Assembly: GCA_027017505.1 (NCBI GenBank)
Contig: JALUQR010000149.1
Coordinates: 1 to 10,008, forward strand
From: a bacterium
GTDB taxonomy: Bacteria; Desulfobacterota; GWC2-55-46; DRQE01
Reading direction: 5' to 3'
DNA: 10,008 nucleotides
The translations under genes and the position numbers were made by a program. The notes below the pieces were generated by a model. It was not told the origin of the DNA, did no database searches, and was given only the letters and a program-made list of their open reading frames with translations. Of this stretch, positions 7,044 to 10,008 are shown one piece after another. Positions within the stretch are counted from its first letter, which is position 1. Each line of letters starts with the position of its first letter.

Positions 7044-7628
7044 ATGGAATCTGACCTCAGGCAGGAGATATGGAATCTGCCGAACATCCTTTCCCTTGTA
7101 AGAATAGGGGCATCCCCGCTACTTATTCTTCTTTTGCTTTCACCAGGGAAAACCCTGAGTATTATATCTGCGGTTATATTCCTTGCGGTCTGCCTTACAG
7201 ACTGGCTCGATGGCTACCTTGCAAGGACAAGGGGCAGTGTAACATCCCTGGGAAAGTTTCTCGACCCGCTGGCAGACAAACTCCTTATAGTTACAGCCCT
7301 TATAATGCTCATCTCCCTTGAGAGGGTGCCTGCATGGATGGTTGCACTCATAGTATCCCGTGAGATAGCGGTCACAGGACTTCGAACGATGGCTGTAAGG
7401 TCAGGCATAGTGATAGGTGCCACATGGCTGGGCAAACTCAAGACCATAAGCCAGATAACCGCCATAACCGCACTGCTTCTGCACCACCAGCTCTGGGGCA
7501 TAGACTTTCAGCTTCTTGGCACATGGCTCATATGGCTGGCCCTGGTGGTGACCATATGGTCAGGGGTGGACTACTTTGTAAGATTCTTCAGAAAAACACT
7601 CACATCCCCTGTGAGAGAGGGAGAATAA
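7044..7628 (+). CDS. pgsA: CDP-diacylglycerol--glycerol-3-phosphate 3-phosphatidyltransferase
   Basis: Integral inner-membrane enzyme making phosphatidylglycerol phosphate from CDP-diacylglycerol and glycerol-3-phosphate (EC 2.7.8.5), the committed step to phosphatidylglycerol and cardiolipin. The 194 residues fit the family length. The CDP-alcohol phosphotransferase motif is complete: D53-x2-D56-G57-x2-A60-R61-x8-G70-x3-D74-x3-D78. The N-terminus has the usual LPNILSLVRI opening of PgsA, and several further hydrophobic segments follow, ending in a membrane helix and a basic tail. PgsA is favoured over PssA or cardiolipin synthase by this N-terminus and by SREIAVTGLRTMA, a PgsA-like stretch. 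It is divergent from nadB. A weak promoter could be TTGCCC/TATAGA around 6976-7002, which would also favour the 7044 start. Confidence 0.94.
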   Translation: MESDLRQEIWNLPNILSLVRIGASPLLILLLLSPGKTLSIISAVIFLAVCLTDWLDGYLARTRGSVTSLGKFLDPLADKLLIVTALIMLISLERVPAWMVALIVSREIAVTGLRTMAVRSGIVIGATWLGKLKTISQITAITALLLHHQLWGIDFQLLGTWLIWLALVVTIWSGVDYFVRFFRKTLTSPVREGE

Positions 7629-7655
7629 AAAAAGACATCTGAATCTTTTTTGTTC

Positions 7656-7684
7656 TTGACATTCTACGCTTTGTAGAATATGAT
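7656..7684 (+). promoter_or_regulatory. Promoter of the MGH1-like glycoside hydrolase gene
   Basis: Consensus TTGACA (7656-7661), 17-bp spacer, then TATGAT (7679-7684, 5/6 match). Predicted transcription start is near 7691, giving a leader of about 90 nt before ATG 7783. It is the only strong promoter between pgsA and the hydrolase gene, so that gene is probably transcribed on its own. Confidence 0.78.
7661..7679 (+). promoter_or_regulatory. Operator-like perfect inverted repeat inside the promoter spacer
   Basis: ATTCTAC (7661-7667) and GTAGAAT (7673-7679) are exact inverted repeats around the 5-nt centre GCTTT. The palindrome starts at the last base of the -35 box and ends at the first base of the -10 box, so a bound dimer would block RNA polymerase. 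I do not recognise the regulator family. The arms are too short and the setting too early for a terminator. Confidence 0.6.
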
Positions 7685-7713
7685 TTTCCAGATGTGCGTA
7701 AAATTACAACCGC

Positions 7714-7764
7714 CCATTATGCCACTGGAGCCTGACAGCGGCGTCAGTGCTTCTGGCATGGTGG
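7714..7764 (+). promoter_or_regulatory. Long stem-loop in the 5' leader of the hydrolase mRNA
   Basis: The leader folds into a hairpin of 21 pairs. From the outside these are CCATTATGCCA with TGGCATGGTGG (7714-7724 / 7754-7764, two G-U pairs), GGAGC with GCTTC (7727-7731 / 7749-7753, one G-U), and CTGAC with GTCAG (7732-7736 / 7743-7747), closing the loop AGCGGC. Asymmetric bulges are CT at 7725-7726 and T at 7748. No U-tract follows, so it is not a terminator. The Shine-Dalgarno (7770-7774) lies just outside the stem. It may stabilise or regulate the mRNA; pairing was done by eye. Confidence 0.7.
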
Positions 7765-7782
7765 AGAAAGAGGGATGCAACG

Positions 7783-9045
7783 ATGCATGAAAGGGAGGAG
7801 AAAACACTCATAACACTTATCAGAAGGGCACAGGAAGTGCTCAATGAAAACTGGCAGGACTGCTACACCGCTCCTTCAGCAACAGGGTATCCACACCAGT
7901 GGAGCAGGGATTCAGGGTTTATATCCATAGGATATTCCTATTTTCACGAAGAGAGGGCAAAAAGAGAGCTTGAGTCCATGCTCAGGGCACAGTGGGCAGA
8001 TGGCATGATTCCACACATAAGGTACAATCCCAGATACAGGGAGGAGTATTTTCCAGATGCGTCCTTCTGGAAGCCCCTGCCAGAGGATGCTCCCACCGGG
8101 GTTGATACCTCCTGTATAACACAGCCACCACTTCTATCAATAGGTGCGTTCTACTTTTACAGAAATGCGGTGGACATGGAGTCCGCAAAGGGGTTTCTGA
8201 AACAGATATACCCCGCTCTCTTAAGGTTCCACCGCTTTCTCTACCAGAAAAGAGACCCCCACGGAATAGGACTTATCGCAATAGTGCATCCCTGGGAGTC
8301 AGCCCCTGAAAGCTCACCCCTGACGCAGAAGCCCCTCAGGCAGTCCCGTGATGAAGCAGAAAAGGACGCACCATTGAGAAACCCGGGCTACCTTCTGGAA
8401 CTCCTGAGAAAAGAGGGCTACAGACAGCAGAGACTCCTTGAAAGCTCGCCCTTTCTTGTCTACGATGTGCTCTTTAACTCCATCCTATGCAGGGCAAACG
8501 AATGCCTCATAGAGATAGGTAAAATAGTGGAGGAGGACACAGAAGAACTCAAGGAATACCTTCTTTCCACCAGAAAGGCCATGGAGGAACTCCTGTGGGA
8601 CGAACAGGAGGGGCTCTATCTGAGCTACGATTTAAGACGGCACTCAAGGATAAAAAGGCCCACCGCCGAAAGCTTCTCGCCACTTTTTGCAGGTGTGCCA
8701 AGCTACGAACAGGCAGAAAGACTCTGTAACTACATGGATGAATTCTGCAGATGCAGTATCGAGGGCGCAGAGAGCGCACTGCCAGAACATCCAGGCAATG
8801 GAAACGAACATAAGCCCTGGGGATACTGGACGGGACATGTAAGGGTTGATACGAACTGGATACTCTACGAAGGGCTTAAAAGATACGGCTATCATCACAG
8901 GGCAATGGATGTAAAGGAATCCATAATCAGACTCGTTACGAGATACGGATTCCACGAATACTTTGACCCCGTAAGAGCCAGGGGATGCGGTGCCCGAAAC
9001 CACTCAACCACCTCTGCACTTACAATAGCAATATGCTGTGATTAA
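7783..9045 (+). CDS. MGH1-like (GH63-type) glycoside hydrolase
   Basis: A 420-residue soluble protein with no signal peptide, matching the mannosylglycerate hydrolase-like (alpha/alpha)6-barrel family in length and motif order. Landmarks are YPHQWSRDSGF (36-46), LRAQWADGMIPHI (67-79), HPWES (169-173), FLVYDVLFNSILCRAN, GYWTGHVRVDTNWILYEGL, and HEYFDP with E392. Family members hydrolyse mannosylglycerate, glucosylglycerate or related glucosides, so a compatible-solute or glucoside role is plausible, but substrate cannot be read from sequence. Oddities: the acid-residue region usually ESGxDNSP reads ESAPESSP, placing Glu176 where Asp is usual, and the C-terminal SW motif reads ST. ATG 7783 is chosen for GAGGG at 7770-7774; the upstream GTG 7747 lies inside the leader hairpin. 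Codon use matches the neighbours. Confidence 0.82.
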   Translation: MHEREEKTLITLIRRAQEVLNENWQDCYTAPSATGYPHQWSRDSGFISIGYSYFHEERAKRELESMLRAQWADGMIPHIRYNPRYREEYFPDASFWKPLPEDAPTGVDTSCITQPPLLSIGAFYFYRNAVDMESAKGFLKQIYPALLRFHRFLYQKRDPHGIGLIAIVHPWESAPESSPLTQKPLRQSRDEAEKDAPLRNPGYLLELLRKEGYRQQRLLESSPFLVYDVLFNSILCRANECLIEIGKIVEEDTEELKEYLLSTRKAMEELLWDEQEGLYLSYDLRRHSRIKRPTAESFSPLFAGVPSYEQAERLCNYMDEFCRCSIEGAESALPEHPGNGNEHKPWGYWTGHVRVDTNWILYEGLKRYGYHHRAMDVKESIIRLVTRYGFHEYFDPVRARGCGARNHSTTSALTIAICCD

Positions 9046-9142
9046 ACCCCGCAGGAGACCAGGGGCAGAAGCTCTTACAAAACCACAAACCATACGCCCG
9101 TGAGGCAAACCAGGCTCTACTTAACAGGTTTGTTTAAAAAAC

Positions 9143-9171
9143 TTGACACGGTATGAATAGTGCTGTAAAAT
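9143..9171 (+). promoter_or_regulatory. Strong promoter of icd
   Basis: Consensus TTGACA (9143-9148), optimal 17-bp spacer, then TAAAAT (9166-9171, 5/6 match). An A/T-rich stretch lies just upstream (9128-9141). Predicted start is near 9178, giving a leader of about 75 nt. Confidence 0.82.
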
Positions 9172-9174
9172 CTC

Positions 9175-9221
9175 ATTCCCTGTATGGTAGAGCACCCCGG
9201 GGGTGGTCTCCATATGGGAAT
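9175..9221 (+). promoter_or_regulatory. Long stem-loop at the 5' end of the icd leader
   Basis: Pairs by eye: ATTCCC with GGGAAT (9175-9180 / 9216-9221), a G-U pair (9182/9215) after bulged T9181, TATGG with CCATA (9183-9187 / 9210-9214), bulged T9188, AGA with TCT (9189-9191 / 9207-9209), a G-G mismatch, and CACCC with GGGTG (9193-9197 / 9201-9205) around loop CGG. That is 20 pairs. The outer two or three may lie upstream of the transcription start. No U-tract follows; the Shine-Dalgarno is 19 nt downstream and unpaired. A 5' stabilising hairpin or regulatory leader is likely. Confidence 0.7.
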
Positions 9222-9252
9222 TATCTGGCCAGCGTCTAAAAGGAGGTAAACC

Positions 9253-10008
9253 ATGACAGAAAAGATATCGAAGATTATATGGACCAAGACCGACGAGGCA
9301 CCTGCACTGGCAACATACTCTCTACTGCCCATAATACAGAGTTTCACCAGAGGGTGTGACATTGAGATAGAACTCAAGGACATCTCCCTTGCTGGCAGGA
9401 TTCTTGCAGCCTTTCCCGACTATCTCAGGGAAGACCAGCGTGTGCCCGATGACCTGGCAGAACTCGGCAGACTTGTGAAAAAACCAGAGGCAAACATAAT
9501 CAAACTGCCAAACATAAGTGCCTCTGTTCCCCAGCTAAAGGCAGCCATAAAGGAACTGCAGGAGAAGGGCTACAATGTGCCCGATTATCCCGAAGAGCCA
9601 AAGGATGAGAAGGAAAAGGAGATTAAGGCAAGATACGCAAAGGTGCTTGGCAGTGCGGTAAACCCCGTTATAAGAGAGGGAAACTCTGACCGCAGGGTTG
9701 CAGAGGCGGTCAAACAGTATGTGAGAAAACATCCCCACAAGATGGGCGAGTGGAGACCCGATTCAAAAACACATGTTGCAACCATGAGCGAGGGAGACTT
9801 CCGCTCGAACGAAAAGTCAACCACCATACAGGAGCCAACCACCGCAAGGATAGAGTTCGTGGATGAAAACGGCAATGTGAGGGTTCTCAAGGAAGGCCTC
9901 ACCCTGGAGGCGGGCGAGGTGCTGGATACCACATTCATGAGCAAAAAGGCACTGCTTGCATTCTTCGACGAACAGATAAAGGACGCACGAGAGAAGGGAA
10001 TACTCTTT
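9253..10008 (+). CDS. icd: Isocitrate dehydrogenase (NADP+), monomeric type, 3' end cut off by the window
   Basis: Cytoplasmic TCA-cycle enzyme converting isocitrate to 2-oxoglutarate and CO2 with NADPH formation (EC 1.1.1.42). The frame is open from ATG 9253 to the window end, 252 codons of a protein usually about 740 residues. The N-terminus is diagnostic of the monomeric class: KIIWTKTDEAPALATYSLLPI, DISLAGRILAAFPDYL, KLPNISASVPQLKAAIKEL, GSAVNPVIREGNSDRR, and KTHVATMSEGDF. It is unrelated in sequence to the common dimeric IDH. The start has an ideal AGGAGG (9241-9246) with 6-nt spacing. It has its own promoter and a structured leader. The catalytic and cofactor regions beyond residue 252 lie outside the window. 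Confidence 0.96.
   Translation, partial: MTEKISKIIWTKTDEAPALATYSLLPIIQSFTRGCDIEIELKDISLAGRILAAFPDYLREDQRVPDDLAELGRLVKKPEANIIKLPNISASVPQLKAAIKELQEKGYNVPDYPEEPKDEKEKEIKARYAKVLGSAVNPVIREGNSDRRVAEAVKQYVRKHPHKMGEWRPDSKTHVATMSEGDFRSNEKSTTIQEPTTARIEFVDENGNVRVLKEGLTLEAGEVLDTTFMSKKALLAFFDEQIKDAREKGILF

Noticed and set aside
5608..7101. Several long plus-strand open frames opposite nadB, up to about 180 codons
   Set aside because: They are antisense shadows of a clearly conserved nadB; their translations are cysteine/proline/serine-rich, lack domain motifs and have no ribosome sites.
7628..7651. AAAAAAGA / TCTTTTTT inverted repeat right after pgsA as an intrinsic terminator
   Set aside because: The stem is almost all A-T and the T-run is itself one arm, so no stable stem precedes a free U-tract. 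It may help termination but I could not support it as a feature.
7747..7782. GTG 7747 as the start of the hydrolase gene
   Set aside because: It lies within the leader stem-loop and has no Shine-Dalgarno; ATG 7783 has GAGGG at proper spacing and gives the usual family N-terminus.
9106..9138. CAAACC / GGTTTG repeat after the hydrolase gene as a terminator
   Set aside because: Only 6 bp with a 15-nt loop and just three T residues after it; too weak.
9186..9210. tRNA-like segment (GGTAGAGCA, like a D-arm)
   Set aside because: No acceptor, anticodon or T-arm can be found around it; it is better explained as part of the icd leader hairpin.

Overview
The window looks like chromosomal DNA from a Gram-negative bacterium. 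An outer-membrane beta-barrel with a signal peptide and a type IV prepilin imply an outer membrane. Arginine is mostly AGG/AGA and isoleucine mostly ATA. With sulfate assimilation through Sat plus an iron-sulfur APS reductase, this would fit Nitrospirota or a deltaproteobacterium-like lineage, perhaps a thermophile, but the placement is a weak inference. I see no mobile element, CRISPR array, tRNA or rRNA, and codon use looks uniform.

Layout. (1) 1-1826: the 3' part of an APS reductase gene and a complete ATP sulfurylase gene, closed by a strong intrinsic terminator at 1854-1898. (2) 1903-3027: a near-consensus promoter, then a stand-alone HAMP-domain membrane protein overlapping a prepilin gene. 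(3) 3042-3422, minus: fxsA, convergent with the prepilin gene and possibly leaderless. (4) 3488-5327: an outer-membrane beta-barrel gene followed 7 nt later by a receiver-histidine kinase hybrid. (5) 5290-6900, minus: nadB (L-aspartate oxidase), whose 3' end overlaps the kinase gene by 38 bp. (6) 7044-7628: pgsA (phosphatidylglycerophosphate synthase). (7) 7656-9045: a promoter carrying a perfect inverted repeat in its spacer, a long leader stem-loop, and an MGH1-like (GH63-type) glycoside hydrolase. (8) 9143-10008: a strong promoter, a second long leader stem-loop, and the first third of a monomeric NADP-dependent isocitrate dehydrogenase.

Most genes are household functions: Sat makes APS and the reductase turns it into sulfite; NadB starts NAD synthesis; PgsA commits CDP-diacylglycerol to phosphatidylglycerol; Icd makes 2-oxoglutarate and NADPH. 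The HAMP/prepilin pair and the beta-barrel/kinase pair look like envelope or surface modules of unknown detailed role.

The least ordinary part is the regulatory DNA at 7656-7782 and 9143-9252. Two successive genes each have a near-consensus sigma70-type promoter, then a 20-21 bp imperfect hairpin without a U-tract, then a Shine-Dalgarno site. The first promoter also carries an operator-like palindrome exactly between its -35 and -10 boxes. I found no clearly new multi-gene system; these leader elements and the HAMP/prepilin pair are the best candidates for something undescribed.
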